From Sitta carolinensis (lineage: Eukaryota > Chordata > Aves > Passeriformes > Sittidae), in the NCBI GenBank assembly GCA_032173965.1, contig CM063287.1, positions 10,545,859-10,609,858 on the forward strand: DNA of 64,000 nucleotides, given 5' to 3'. The translations under genes were made by a program, and so were the position numbers. Below the pieces are notes generated by a model that did no database searches, was not told where the DNA came from, and worked only from the letters and a program-made list of their open reading frames with translations. This document shows, piece after piece, positions 19,498 through 34,069 of this stretch (the first letter of the stretch is position 1; each line of letters begins with the position of its first letter).

Positions 19498-22400
19498 GAA
19501 TGAAACAAAGTTCCAAATACAACTTTTAGGTGATATAACAGAGGTCCCCTCCTGCAAGCCAGGGCAGTCGTATGGTCCATTACTATGGGAAGGAACTGGA
19601 AGATATGTCTTTAGATCTAAACCTTCTGACAAGGCATCTCCCTCCAATGGGAGCAGGGATAATGCCTGCTGGAGTTGGGCTGGGGCAGGGATGGGGGCTG
19701 ATGCTGTTAGAGTCCAGACACCATGGCAAAACATGGTTGTCACTCTGACAGTAGTTCATTGCACACTACAAAATCAATTCAACACCTTTCATGGTCCTGT
19801 CAGTCATGTTCTGAAGCGCTGTGGGACAAATGGATTTTCTCTGCAGCAGTGGGATAGGGATCATGAATTCTGATCCTTCTGTTGGACAGTTCAGTACCCG
19901 TAAATTGTCAAGCAGCAGAAGCCACACTGCATTTTAGTCTCCCACTGCCAGTGCACAAGGGTGTCCATCCAGAGGGAAGAGATTATCATAGGTGATAGAG
20001 GTATGGGACAGTGATTTTTGAGAGGCACAAAAGAAATAAAAGGCCTAGGAACAACGATTGAAATACAAGGACCATGGTGCAAACATCTTAAGTATGAAGT
20101 AGTACAGAACTGTAGTTGTTGAAGAAAGAAATACTGAAGAGAAGAAATGTGGATGCTAGTATCACTAGTAACAAAGTGGAAAGCTGTAGAACTAAGTGGG
20201 GATTTGATTTTCACCTGTTGTGACTCAGAGCCATGCTAAATCATTACAACCTCTTCTCACTGAACATCTTAGACTGCCAGAGCCAAGCATTCTATGCCAG
20301 TTAACCTGCTGGGAATGAAAACTTCTGTGATACTAGCTGAGCATTTAAGCAGGTAAAGAAAACTAGAAAAAAAATCAACACAAAAGCAACCCAATATGTA
20401 TTATTTATTTTATCATCAACGAATAGTCACTAAATAACAGTATTGTTTTTCTCTTCATATCTGTATTATTAATTCAGTGACTAAAATCCCACTCGTATAA
20501 TGCTTCTTGATACGTTTTGACAGCCAGAAAATTGTTCCTCTGCCTGAACTTAGGAAACAATTTATTTTATGGGGTGAAAATGTAAATAAAAGGCACAGCA
20601 GAAACAGCCCAGTCATCCTTTGGTAAATATGAAAATTAGTATTACATACATATAACCCTCTTTAAGAAACCTACAATCATACATGTCTGTGAGTACCAAA
20701 CTGCTTAGAAAGTAGAGCCTAATATTGCTAAATTGTTATTACTGCTATGACAGCACAAGTGGGACAGGCACAGAAGAGAAGAAGAAACTAAACTTTTTCA
20801 AATCGCAGATAGTATGGGAATTGTCCCAGAAATAGGGTAGAGTAGTAAGGAAGTTAAGTTTAAGGCCCCCACTCTGAAGTATGGACTGTAAGTGGTATCT
20901 CAGCCTTCTGTAATAAGTCTTGTGCAATTCCATGTTAGTAAATCCTGTGCTTTCATCATCATCAGTTCTGATCCCTGCCCAGGGTCTGACTCCAGACTGC
21001 CAGCTCTTACCTAGGCCTCTGTGAATGTAAATAACCAAATGTCTCCAATAGGCCAGGCAGCAGCTGACTCCAGGGTTTTAAAGGTCAATACTTTCTTTTT
21101 AAAAATCAATATATTTGTAACTGGTGTAAAAGCTTCCAGACTAGAAATGTGCTTAAATGGACAATCCAACAGGGCTTTTTTCCAAGCCACATGAATTTTA
21201 ATAATGCTCACACTTGTCAGTTTTCAGATTGTCAGAAGGGCTTTTATAAGGGATGGGGAATTCTGAAGATAAATTCTGCTCCTTTCCAGGAAACCACTGC
21301 TTTATCATCCCCTCTTCAGTTTATCACAGACAATGGATACACAGTCATCTCTGATGACTCAGGTACACTGAAACAGGAAAAATGTGTAAGCAATAACCAA
21401 ACAATGGCAATTTGCTGTGTCAAAGGGAAGCAGGCACAGTGTGCTTAACTTCCCTGAAAGGAGCACTTTGCTCACTCTGTTCTCCAGCCATTTCTGTAAG
21501 AGTCATCACTGTTTCAAAAAAAGAAGGGATTGTCTGTAATCCAAGAGAAATGGCTCAAGCTAACGCCCTTCCCCCACTTGTATAAATGCTTGTGCAATAA
21601 ATAAGTATCTAAGTGAGTGGATTCACTTGCTCTTCTCCTAGAAACTCTTTGTTTGGTAAGCTGTGATACATTTACTATATTATTTATATACCTAAGCATC
21701 CACATCGTAATGAGACATAACAGGCCAACCTGAATACTAGTGTTTGAAATAAGGGTGATTAAGAAATATACTGAGTTGAAAAGAATTCAGATAATTTGAT
21801 TTCCCTTTGTGCTCCATCTTCTACTGTGTCCACAAGCAGCAATAAATCAGAATAACTGCTACCTAAAGAAAGCCTTGAAAGAAAGGTTACAGCAGGGTAC
21901 AGCTCATGCAAGCAACAAGTGCCTACATGAAAATAGCTCTAAGTGTTGCTTTTGGTCAAGATTTTTAGACTCCAAGACAAGCCTCATAATTCGCTTGTAA
22001 GAGGGTCTCACAGAAAATAGGCTAGGGAGTAACACAGGACCCACAGGAACTCAGTTTCCTAAAATTAGGTCAGCACTGGTCTAAAATTAGATTCAATGTT
22101 CTGCTGACCAAACTGAAAAGAGGAGTAATAATTTTTAATCACAAATTCTTGAGGGTAATGATATATCTTGCTGGAAGTCACCAAGTACAGGCCACAAACT
22201 TGCACAGTGGTTAGCTCCTTCCTCTTCCCAACACTACTGAAACTCGTTTGAAGCCTGAATATGACCAAAACTTATAAATTAACTACAAGGGACAAATTGT
22301 CTAAAGTCAAAACATGCAACACTATTTAGACAAATGATTACACTCTATACTTAAACAGCATTCAGTATAAGACTTATTTATCTACTATAATTGATTTCTC

Positions 22401-25400
22401 AATTAAATTGTCTGATGAAATTTGTTGGGGGGCATGGGGTGCTGTGAAACTAAAACCAGAAAAAACACCAACACACAAAACCATAACATACTTTGATTCA
22501 AACCACCCAAACATTCCAAATAAGTTGGTGGAGATTGCAATTATAAAAAAGCATGAAGTAGCAACCTTGGAACATACTGAGCAATGATCTTGAACAATAA
22601 CTTTCTAAAATCAATTCTAACTATCTGTTGTCTTACAATGCAGCTCTGAGGCTTAGAAATTAAACTCTGGGGAGAAAGAAACACTGCTTTCTAAAAATGA
22701 ATGGACTGACCTTGTACTACAGAATCACCTGAGCAAAACATCTAGACCCAAGCAATCAGAAAGAAGGCAACACAAAAAATAATGCCCACTTCTACTTTAC
22801 TATTGCAGGACTATTCCAAAATATTTTGTTATAAACTTGTTTGACCCTCAGTCATATTCTGATCTGCAGCAAATTGTATTCCTACCTACACCATTGTTCA
22901 GTCCCACTGGAGTCACATCCCCTGTGGATCCCTCTTCAGAGGGCTGAGTGCATGGACTGACTCAGGGGGATCTTGCTGACTGCAGCCAGCAAATGCAGAA
23001 ATCCAGAATGATGTCCAGAGGAGCACCTATTGCACTGAAAATCCAGAAAACGCCATTTTGTGGATTGTCATAATGTGTAAGGATATTTGAAACTGCCAAG
23101 GTTGTAAAACAGACCTTGACAACTCTGGGACAGAATTTCCCTGTGTACCTGGTGAATAGGCTAACCAGCAGAAGCTAGGATTTTGTTGGTTTGCAGACAT
23201 AGTTACTCCAGAAGCTGAGCATAAAATAATCTAACCTGAATCTATCCAAGATTTGGACAAAAAAAAAAAATTGTCCAATTCCTCCAGTGTCTCAATATAG
23301 CAAAAAAAATGCCTACCCAGTATAAAAGTCTAAAACTTACCATCTCAGTCATCTAGCATCAATACTAGTTCACGGCTGATAAATGACAGGTTAGGAAATG
23401 CAATCCTGGGCCACTGCCTGGACCAGCCTGGAAGAGATTCTTAATACTACTGCAAAGATAATTTACCTGGAATTGTAAATTGCAAGGAGTGTGACTCTCC
23501 CATTCTGCAGAGCTTGTACAGCACATCAGAAGAAGGTTAATGAATGCCAGGGTAAGAAGCACTAATGAGATAGTGAACAGTGCTTTGAAGAGATCTGGCT
23601 TTTGGCAGCTAGAGAAACATGTACCTTCTTTTCATATGATCACTGACTAAAAACTGAATTCCTACCAGGTCTCTACTGAGGTGTTGAGTTTTGCAGGAAC
23701 TCCTCTAGCCTGTGTTGCCATAGCTTTTGAGCCTTTACCATACAACTTCAGATCCAAATGAATAATCACATTATTTCCCTTAGCGTTCTCCAGGGCAATA
23801 TAATGGCTACTTGCAATGCTGATGCCTTTTAGCTTTCACAGCAAACTTCCCTGTGCAGGCTTATCCCCTGCTGTGTTCCAAATAGCTTCTGTGAAACCAG
23901 GAACAAGCAACTGCTTGAGGAAGGGACAGTCAGTGACAATGGATGCCATAACCAATCCATGGAATGAAGCAGCATGCCAGGAACAGCACTATATGTACGT
24001 GCATTTATTGCAGCTGTGACAGCCTCAATGAGTAATGAAGTGCTAAAATGCATGCTGGTTTATCACAAACTGCTGGGAAGCATATTGTTCTCATACGTGC
24101 TGGGGATCTGAAGTGCCAGTTGTGCTTATTTTCTAAAACTTCTTGGGTGAAGAGCTTGGCAATCTGCATGGGGTATTTTGTGGCTGATTAATTTTATAGA
24201 TAGTGCTAGGTAAGAACCCTCTAACTTACTGAATCCAATAGCAATTTTAATCAAACTCGTTGCTTGCTAATTTGGAGACATAGGGTGCCACTTTATTGGC
24301 TTCTATAAACTGCTTGCTCTCCCTGTAATTTTGAGAAACCTTCTGACATACCTGTTTTTTTCCAGAAGAACAGACCTACACAAGGGCTCAAGATTTCATA
24401 CAAAAAGCAGTTTAAGAACAGTGCAGCTAATAGATTTATACTACCTTATTTGATAATTTTCTAACATGATAGCAACTACCAAAAAACAAACTTCAGACTT
24501 GAAAACAACTTTTCAAATCAACAGATTTGGAAACAAATTGAAACACAAAATCCAAGAATGACAAAAATATTACTTGTCACGTAGACTACTGATGAGGTTG
24601 TGGAATGTTACAAACAATCCTATCCCATAAGCAGCCAGCTAATGTTGCAAAATATGCGTGAACCTGTGCCTAACTCTTCAAGGAAATGTGGAACTGACGG
24701 AGCATTTGTAGGAAATTCTGTTTCAGCATCATGGTCAACAAATAATGCTGTGTGGGTTCCTGGGTCTGCTCCCTTTCTCTAATCTACACTTTTCTGTAAT
24801 CTTTGTGTAAATCAACAAAAGCAGCTTCTGAGCCCCTGTTCACAGTATGAGAACAGTACCTACCACGTATCCAGTGAATCTCTGAAAGTCATTCTCCAGA
24901 GGGGGATTTCCTTTTGTCATCTGATGCAGCATCTTTGTGCCCAGACTCATTTGAAGATGTCTATGTTTCAAATCTTACAAAAATTTTACAATTAATAAGT
25001 TTTCTTAATTCCAGTTTTAGATTCAATATAATTTCCCCTATATGGTCTGAACAAGTCCATAGATTCTTTCAAGATCAGGGTTTTATCCTCTCGAGTTTGC
25101 AAGAGTTTTGGGCAGGTATCTTTGTTTGTGCTTTAATGTGTGCTGCTTTTTCCTAGATGGCATATTATATGTCAGAGACAAACAAGCAGCTTCTCTGAAG
25201 TGTTTTATTTTTTTGATTGATTTTGTCCACTGAGGACACACACATTATAGAGGTGCTGAAGTAGGAAAGAAACTGTTTCAAACCAGGACAATAGAGATTT
25301 TTGAAAAAATGATGACTACACAACACAGAAATTAATGAATGAAAACACATAAATGAAAAGTTATTTCTGTGATTATTTTTCTTATCACTAGGTACTTGAA

Positions 25401-25879
25401 TAGCAGCCTTGAAATAAAACTTAAAAGCTCAGAAAACCCTACTAACAGCAAAGGACTTACTTTGTTATCAGTCCTTTAGAAAGAATGGGAAAAAACCTTG
25501 TGCTCATTAAAACTGATAGATATAGCTCATTAACTAAACTACACTACCTCTGAGAAAATTACAATTTTCTGAATTCCATGCCTTTTCCTAAACTAGAGCA
25601 TATGATTCCATGGATATTGTAGAGATCATGACATGACACTGCTTTAGACACATTGGCTGATCTTCCCTTACAACTCCTAGAGCAGAGGCAGCATGGAGAT
25701 TCCCATGCAAATGCACAGGTTGTGCCAGCCTGCAGCATCCACCACAGATGTTTTTAGTAATTTGTACTACACCTCCAGCAAAGGACTGCAGGCTTCAAGA
25801 GGCTTGAATCCAGCTCCTTCAAATGGATACATACTGCCTTAGTTATATTTTACTTTAAAAGCACAGGTACAAAATCAAG
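19498..25879. other. Non-coding DNA, nothing assigned
   Basis: A long stretch with no recognised exon, RNA gene or transposon family. The segment directly after the CR1 (19498-20230) is somewhat GC-richer and may be an unclassified old repeat. A short A-run lies near 23263-23274. Open frames (for example 20745-21038, 21149-21448) lack domain or coding features. No candidate regulatory block stands out as clearly as those elsewhere. Confidence 0.45.
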
Positions 25880-26060
25880 TCGACAAGTTGGAGGTGTATT
25901 TACTGGCTTTATCTAAGCCCTTGTTACACGTGCATTGCCTATGATAAACCAATTAGGCTCTTTTGAGACCTGATACCATCTGTTGGACTCACTGGCAGCC
26001 CAGCAGGCAGTAGTGTCTGTCCCTCAGTGGGATTCACATTTTACCACTCAGAACTCCCAA
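25880..26060. promoter_or_regulatory. Candidate intronic regulatory element
   Basis: The block carries a FOX-like GTATTTAC (25896-25903), a GATA-type TTATCT (25909-25914), a palindromic E-box CACGTG (25927-25932), GATAAACCAATTAG with adjoining GATA, CCAAT and TAAT words (25943-25956), then GC-richer sequence to about 26060. Composition is even and non-repetitive, as in conserved elements. The role is inferred only. Confidence 0.33.
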
Positions 26061-26224
26061 TCGCCCTCCCCAGTGCCAGAATAAAATAGAAAAGAGAGAA
26101 GCTTTAGTCCTTTTCTATTGTGAAATGAGGAATAAGAGACAAAGCACGCATTTGTGTATGTGTAAAGTCAGTTCTTGCATTTCCACACTCACCCCACTTC
26201 TGATTTTACCTTGAAGAGATGAAG

Positions 26225-26640
26225 GTTTTCTGTTGCCACAGCAACCATGTTAACAAATAGCAGCATAGCTTTTACACAAATGATGTGATTGTCAGGAGTT
26301 GAAGATAGTCTAACAGGCTTTTTATTAGATTCCTCTCCAAAACTCACACTTTTCAGCTAAAACAAATACGTCACTTTTTTTTCCATATTGTATATTTCTC
26401 AAAGGTTTTTGTTTATATAGGATATACCTTTACCAAGAGCTTCAAAATTTGATATACTTTATCTTTCGTGCCTTAGGAAGGCATCACATGATTGCAGCAT
26501 TCTTTAAAAGGCATAAATTGATTTGCATTAATGCTTCTCTCAGTGAGCTAACTGGGGGGCTATAAATACAGCTCCTGTCTTCAGGATTACTTAGCAATTT
26601 TGCTGCTCTGAAGGGGAAAAATAAAAGCAGAGGAAAGGAT
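26225..26640. promoter_or_regulatory. RFX X-box, octamer and TATA cluster
   Basis: GTTGCCACAGCAAC at 26232-26245 fits the RFX X-box pattern (GTNRCC, short spacer, RGYAAC). Some 275 bp downstream, ATTTGCAT at 26521-26528 is an exact octamer (POU-factor) site within ATTTGCATTAATGC. TATAAATA follows at 26561-26568 in a GC-flanked context (GGGGGGCTATAAATACAGC). Octamer plus TATA about 33 bp apart is a promoter-like arrangement, so this could be an alternative promoter or enhancer-RNA start on the + strand. No CpG island or clear donor accompanies it. Confidence 0.38.
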
Positions 26641-29600
26641 AATCTTCACCATCAGATGGAAAGAGGGAGAGTGTTCTGTACATCTTCCAAAAATTAATGA
26701 TGAATCTGTTGCTTCCTTTAAAAAGCAAAGATTCATAAAAGCTAAATTCTGCATTCTTCAACATTTAAATATTTCCAGTGCATAGGTTTAGAATAAATTA
26801 CTGATCATCCACTACAACAAATATCAATTTCGGCAGATTTTACTTCTAGAGAGAGCAATTTTTGGGTTTAGCTGAAGTATGATAGCAATAACAGTATGCA
26901 CTTCTTTGGTCCCTTCCATCTTCATATTTTCCTTCAAAGCACTTCAAGTATCAGATATCAAGTATCAAGTATTCATTGGAAATACAGCCACATTTTAGGG
27001 ATGAATAAATTAAGATTCCACCTCAAGGGAATGGGAAAAATCTGAAGCATAACAAACCATAGACCAGGGTAAACAAGAAGAGGTGATTAGCTATTCTGAA
27101 CACCTAAGCACTTGCTCAGCCTTTTATAAGCCAAAGAAGACAGATAAAGTTCCCCAAATAATGTCATATTTAAAAATTTATGGATCTATTTAAATACAAC
27201 CACAGTGTATGTGTACAGACACTTGCTTAAAAAACAACCACAAACTTTAGCTGGCTGAAATATCTTTTTTGAATTCACATCTCATCTCCTCAGCCAAAGC
27301 AATGACTTAGCTCCTGCATTAAATTTACTTTCCACTTCACACAGCTATTATACTATCTCAAAAAATGGCTTTCTTCCAAACTCCTAACACCATCTCAAAA
27401 ACTGTTCAATAGAACTGCTCTCTCATGACACCCAGCAGCCAGCATTTTAGATTCCAGTTACACATTTCCACTTCACTGTCCATTCCTACCTGAGGAAGAT
27501 GCTGAAGTGCCCAGATACAATTATGCAGCAGATAGAGTAGGCAAACTAAATTAAGTATTAATTAATTTTTTTACTTATTACTTTTGCTTATTTTGTATCA
27601 AACAAATGCAGAGGGGAAGGGTCTACTCTTGTTACATATAATTTCTTTTTACCCCTACAATAAATACTGTTTCTATTGGGCACCTTTCATCCATATCTGG
27701 TTGGTTTGGAGGAGATAAACTTCTGTTCAGCTGTTTAAGCCCACTCACTTTTTTATACACAGGCCACAAATCCAAGATGAAATAGGTGCTGCTAGGAAGA
27801 CTAATTTCTGAGAGTTTTCTCATTCCCTGGCCTATTAGTCTCCCAAGTCTCTGTAAAGGGTTCGAAAGATCATCTTCAACATTTTGAAAATTTTAGCAGC
27901 AAATATTCCTTGCCAACCAATAGCAAAGGAGCCACCAGGGCAAATTTCCATTTTTTATGCTTTTGCAAGCCGTATCACCTTGCTAGGATAAGCAGATGCT
28001 TATTTCCCCTACCTTTAAAGCTGAGCTCCTTATATGTTTTATGTGTCTCTGGCAGGCAGCACCTTGGAGAGTCTGCACGAGCCAATCACACTCTGTGCTT
28101 ATTTCCACTGGGATTTCTCTCCCAATATATTCTAATTATGCCTAAAACATTAATAGAACAGTTTCCATTTTAAAAAAGAGCTCACAAGCCTAATATACCA
28201 TAGAGCAGGTTCACTTAACCTACACCAGGCACAAAGAACATTTGACAGCTTTCAATTCTACCACAATGCACATTTTGAGGATTTCTGTGAACAAAAAAAA
28301 ATATGCCCACCTAACACTTCAGAGAGAATTTAGATAGATATATATTAGGCTACAGCTGTATAATACAGGGTTATATTCTGACTATAAGGACTGAAAACTA
28401 CCAAGGGTGTAAAAACTGTCAAATGGATGTTAAATGTCCATCAGCTTAAACAGTATTGATTTTACACCTTATTAGCAGTAGCTTTCACAGAGTAGCATTC
28501 TTCACCAGGGTTGCTATAAGGTTTGGGGGTTGTTTTTTTATTCTTTGTTTAAAGAAATTGGGACTTCTCATAAGGTGTTTAACTGAAAAAGATTGAACTT
28601 TTTCCAGTCAAGAATGAACATTTTGATTTATAATAAAACATGTTCCACAATAATTAGTAGGCCAGGGTACCTAGATGGGACAGGCAAGTCTCTATTTCAA
28701 AACTCTGAGAAATATCTCTTGAAACCATATTGCCTATTTTCAGGAAAGTTCCCTCCCTAATATGACAAGTGAGAGAGGTTTATTGTCAGTGCCTCTGTGC
28801 AGCATGGTTCAAGTTTAACTGTGGTGTGCACTAGAGGAAGCTCTTTCCCTGGCTTTCCCAGGAGTTCTAGATGGTACACAGGCTTGTTTGGAGAAGAGCT
28901 GGGATAAGTTTGGAGTGATATGGCTCAAGGTTTTCAAATCTGTTCACTTTACCCACATTGGAATTGCAAGGCAGGTGTCTGAAATAAAAGCTTACAAGGG
29001 CAGGGGGGCAGACATATTCAACATATGCAATAAAAAGGGGTTTCTGCAGCTGCTTTTTCTTCCGTACGTGACTGGCCACAGGCAGACAGTCCCATGCCAG
29101 AGACAAAAGCAAGACCTAAATATTCAGGCTTTCAAAGTTCAAGCAGAGTATCATGCATCAAGTAACTCAGAGATCTTGGCAGCAGAACATCAAAACTAAA
29201 CCACAGGAGGACTAAAAGTGTGGCTTGACAAAAACTGTTCTTTAGATGTACCATGCTCTGTCTGTGCCATATAGTTTAATGCTATGCAGAGACACCCTAA
29301 GCATGCCTGCTAATAAATTAGCTGAAGTGCCTTAATTACTTTTCCATCCAAGTTCATGAATTCTTTTGAGAAGCATCTTGCTGAAATGGTAAGTATAGGC
29401 ATCTCTGCATGACTCTAAATTATGTCCCAAAGATTTAGAGCAGTAGGCAGCTTGGCAGATTTCAGATTTTAAGAAAAATGAAGAAAAAATAAGCCCTTTG
29501 ACTTTTGTAACTAACTGCCTGCCCACTGCATCAAATAACACTCTATATGAGAAGTCAGTTAATATTGGCTTTTTTATTTATTTGAGAAATGCTGTTTTGG

Positions 29601-31237
29601 TAATTAAGGAAAAGTGCACATATGGCATGTTCAAGGAATTTTTATTGTGCTTGAGAAAGAAGCCAGGCTGATACAGCCATGGAAATTGAACCACTCCTTA
29701 AAGCTAAACAAGTATAGCATGGATAGTAGAAGTGCAAGCTGCCTCCACAGTTCTGACAGCCAAATTACATCAATCAGGGCCATGAGGGGATCAATTTAAG
29801 TATAAAGGTAGCACTGCACCTCTCCAGCCATACAAACCTTGGCCTCACTGAGCACTTGTCAGGGAGTGCCAGCTGCATGGCGGGGACAGCTGCCCACAAG
29901 TCATCAGGTAGACCCATCAGTTTACTGAACACAAAGAGCCAGACAGATGACAGATAATAACAAGTTTTTTTCATAATAACCAGAGGGAAAAAAGATTCTC
30001 ATGCCATTACTAATCCTGTGAGCCCCTTTGTTTCATTATTTTAGCAGACACCTCTAAGAGAGATGCTGGCCCCCAGATTCATAGTTTTTTGATGATAAAA
30101 AAACCAGAACTTTATTCAACCATGCACAGCCCTAACCTTTTCTGCTATAGTTTTCTGCTGAGAATCTTTAAAAGACATTATCCTGGTTCCATACTGCTAC
30201 TACCCAATTTTTGTTGTTCTCATTTCTGTGCCAAGACACCACAATGTTGCACATCATCCTGCTATCTCAACATGCACAGAATGCAAGACTTTTTGCAGAG
30301 GACAGCAATAATATAATAACAGACAGAAATCAGGAATACTGGATTCTTTGCCACTCTAGCTCATTCTTCATACAACAGATATTCCTAAGTTTTGTATACA
30401 GTGGTATTAAGGGCCTTCCTGGAAGCCATGAAATAGTGCAGTCATTTTGGTGGATTCAGAAGTGGAAGTTGCAAGGAGAAGACACTACACCACCCCACCA
30501 GTCTCAACCTCTCTCACACAGGTGGAGTTCTGCTGACAGTTACACCCTGAAACACATTCTGGTGCTCACCAGCAAGAGGCAGCCTGGGTAGGGGGCTGGT
30601 GGGGAAAGGTAAGGAACAACATGGAACAGCTGCAGTATTTGCATCACTCTCTCAAGCCCTGGGTCCAAGTTCCACCCTCATGACCTTGGCCAAAATATGC
30701 CCAAACTGGGCCTGACATGCACTGAAATTCTGAAAATCAGGTGCTCCTGTACAAGCATCAACCTAGCCAGATTGAGCCACAGGTCAGAAAGGAAGACAAT
30801 GCAGATGGAAGAGCAGTCTAGAAATTATTGCAAGACCTTTGTTCAGGCTACAATGTTTAGGAGGTTTTGTAGTGCATACAAAGTGCCAGAAACTCCAGAG
30901 AAGTTTATAAAGAGTAAGCATGAGGCAGGAAAGCTGATAGTTTTAATTTAAGACTCCTGCTTACTAGAAGTAACAAACAGTAGAGAAGTCATTGCTCAAC
31001 ACAGGAGACTGGTGTAACAGCTGTAACCTAGGGTAGGTCAGAAAAGCCCTGGTTGCTGGGTTTTGTGGTTTTTTTATCTGGAGAAGAAAAAAACAGTATT
31101 AAGATAAAGAATAATCCTTGAGAAGGTTATCAAGTAGGTAAAGCCAGGCTCTTTACTGTGGTACTGGATGTAAGACAATGGATATAATTTGGAAAAACAA
31201 AAAAGAGTTTCAGAGTGGGTATAAAAAACATTTTTTG
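26641..31237. other. Non-coding DNA, nothing assigned
   Basis: Unique AT-rich sequence. A small local duplication of TATCAAGTATCAAGTATT-type words occurs near 26950-26970. Open frames at 27910-28173, 28888-29199 and 30211-30591 have no domain, no supporting splice context and no coding-like composition. Confidence 0.45.
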
Positions 31238-31432
31238 TCATGAAGGTGGCCAAGCAGCAGAACAGGGTGCCCAGAGAGGTTTTGTCATCACCCTCCTTCC
31301 AGGTTTTCAAGACCAGACCAAATAGATCTCTGAACAACCTGGTTTGTTCTCACAGCTGACCCTGAGTTGAGCTGGAGTTTGAATGAGAGACCTTGTGAGG
31401 TTCCTTCCAATGTGATTTATCCTATGATCCTA
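31238..31432 (+). mobile_element. CR1 3' fragment, sense
   Basis: Sense-oriented CR1 tail of about 195 bp. Blocks are ACAGGGTGCCCAGAGAGGTT, CCTTCCAGGTTTTCAAGACC, the CTGAACAACCTGG region, GAGACCTTGTGAGGTTCCTT and CCAATGTGATTTATCCTATG, ending in degenerate ATGATCCTA repeats. The open frame on the opposite strand at 31074-31337 is antisense to this repeat. Confidence 0.88.
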
Positions 31433-34069
31433 GGACCTGCCAAAAATAACCCAGAGATAATTATAGAAAAAACAATCCATGCATAGGAAAGATCAATGAA
31501 TAATTCAGTCAAAGGGGAGAAGGCATGTATAAAACAGAGAGGAAAGCCTTACATGTAACTCTTCCATATGCATATGGAGACATAGTAACTTTGATTTTGC
31601 AATATATAAAGAGAAGAAATGCTAGCATACTTGTGAAGAAAACAAAATTAAAGTTCCTTCTCATCAAAATTGTCCCACTGCAATAAACTCCTTACAAAGC
31701 AGAGTGTTTATGATGAATATTATTTTTACCAAGATCATTTTTACTTCTTTCACAAGAGAGCAGCATTTATTTACATCAGGGAAAATTGACTAAACCAAAT
31801 GGATAGTAGAAGTGTTCACCCTATGTCAACAAGGAGTAAAATCTAGGAAAACTCTTCTCCTTTTCATTCCTTAAAAGTTTAGTAGCTATTCTCCCATCCT
31901 TACAATATTCACCAGCTTTCCTTCTCTCATTTTCTCTCTCAGTGGGTAAAAGGCAAGTTGCACATTGTTATTCTGTGATTCATCCTGAATGCAAAACTAC
32001 CCTTTTAGTATGACATGTGGTGTTAATCACTATCTTCCTGTCACTTGATGTCAGAGTTGGCAATTTTCTAGCATCTTCACTGGGTGGCCATGTGTAAATC
32101 ATTTCACTTTTCTTTGCTGCATCCAAGCCTGGGTAGCAAATGCAATTAAACCTATCGATTTCAAGAAGTTGTTGTTTTGTTTTTTTTTTCTTTTTTACAT
32201 ATTTAGAACCTGCCTCATGTTTAGACAGTTTTAGATTAAACTACTCTTAATCCCAGTGGATATAAATCAACACATATTTTAATACATGTTTTTTTTGTTT
32301 GTTTTTCTTCATCTATGCCAGTGTACTCCTCTAAGCTGTTTATTTTTATGAGGGGAAAGCCAAATACATTTTTTCCACCCCTGCCAGTAAGCTGATTGTT
32401 CTTTGGCTCAAGCTTCTCAATATATTCCAGACTAGAGAAGAGAAGTTACATGTCCTCAACAGCTTGGCAGTGTTCTGGTATGTTAAACAGATGCTTGTGT
32501 TTTACACCCAATTCATAACTACTTATCACTGGTGGACTTAAGATCTTATACATTAGCTTTTCTTGACTCCCAGGGATCAAGATGTGCATTAAAACAACTC
32601 ATTTGTTTCTCTTCCATGTTCGTTCAAGTGTTAATTCCATTGGAAAACTTTGTTTAGCTCAAGTTGCAGCATTAGGATTTGCACGTGGTTCTTGGAGTAG
32701 GTCCTCCTGAGTACCTAAGTTTTTGCAGACAATTCTGCTGCTCAAGTCCTTGTGTCAGTTCTCACCAGGGAGCAAACTCGAGGAGAGCTGTGAAAACTGC
32801 TAACAAGTAACAGCAACGAATATATAAGTATTTGTAAAGGAAATGCTCAGTCTCACAAAAGCGTTAAGTTCTTGGACAACTGTCTATGAAATGACAAAAT
32901 CCCTTTCTGTAATTCTACAGCTAATACATATCAGTCTCCCTGTAGCACTAAGGATAAATAGAAAATATATTTTGAGTTCATAAATATTTTCTTAAAACAA
33001 ACCCTAACTTCTAGAAGTGTGTGATGTCAGGAATTATCTTTTTGCCATCCATTCACTCATTCCCTAATAACACAACTTCTCAAACACCTCACTGCACTCT
33101 CCACACCTACATCATGCCTTTTAATCAATTTACCTACCATTCACTCAAAATGAATAGTAAGTGAAATAGCTGCCCCACACTAGAACATTTCAGCCTAGAA
33201 AGTGATAAATTTACACAACACAGCACAACATGAACATGGAAAAGATTTGCATAAGCACTAATGCACATCTACTGTAGTAAAGCATCCAGCATAACACACA
33301 ATAGGAAGGATGTTTTCATTATCAGGGTTAGGTCACAATCCCAGTTGTTACAAAATTACCTCATATAGAGAAGCTAACATGGGAAATTTAGATTGTGGAT
33401 ATTGTTGATAATCAAGGAGCTGAGCAAAAAGATAATGTGAAGGAGACAGAAGAAAAAGGAAGGCACTAATAAAAGATAGTATAGCACAGCCAGAAGAAAC
33501 AGAAAGTAACCATTATTTGAACAGCGTAAAAATGTGTACTTGGTAGTAAAAATTAACTAATTTCTAACAAATAGCTCTAGCTAAATTTAAATATGATTAT
33601 GTAGAAAAAAAGTTTTAAACTTAGTGATAACGCTGTATAGTATTATCCCTAGTAACAAAAATTGTGATTTTAATAAGAATCAAAATGAAAGAGTAACCTC
33701 AGAGAAACATGGATTTTTTTTTTCCATGCTTGCACACTAACCTTACTCAGTAGAATGAATCACAGAAGATCAATATACAAAGCAAAGAATAATTTAGGTA
33801 AAAAAAATTATTTATAATTGTATTTTAATATTCAATAAAAATATATCATTATGAGTAACAGAAAAATATTCACTGTTCTGGAAATATAATTGCATTCAAT
33901 GGCACCCAGACAAAAGTTATAGTAAGAACCTAAATAATAATCAAGGGCATAAAGCACTGATGCACGTACAAGATTTGAGCAGACAAGCAGCTTGTCACTT
34001 TAGAATTGGACAGGATAGGTTATGATGTAAAGTGGTTGCCAGCAATAGTCTTGGTTTGAAGCCGTGCAG
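31433..34069. other. Non-coding AT-rich DNA
   Basis: No exon or repeat family recognised. T-rich runs occur at about 32170-32195 and 32287-32308. The stretch 33440-33960 is particularly A/T-rich. Nothing here appears to encode protein. Confidence 0.5.

Noticed and set aside
19191..19873. Open frames of up to 182 codons
   Set aside because: They begin inside an antisense CR1 3' fragment and run into unassigned sequence. The translations match no protein and are on the wrong strand for the CR1 reading frame.
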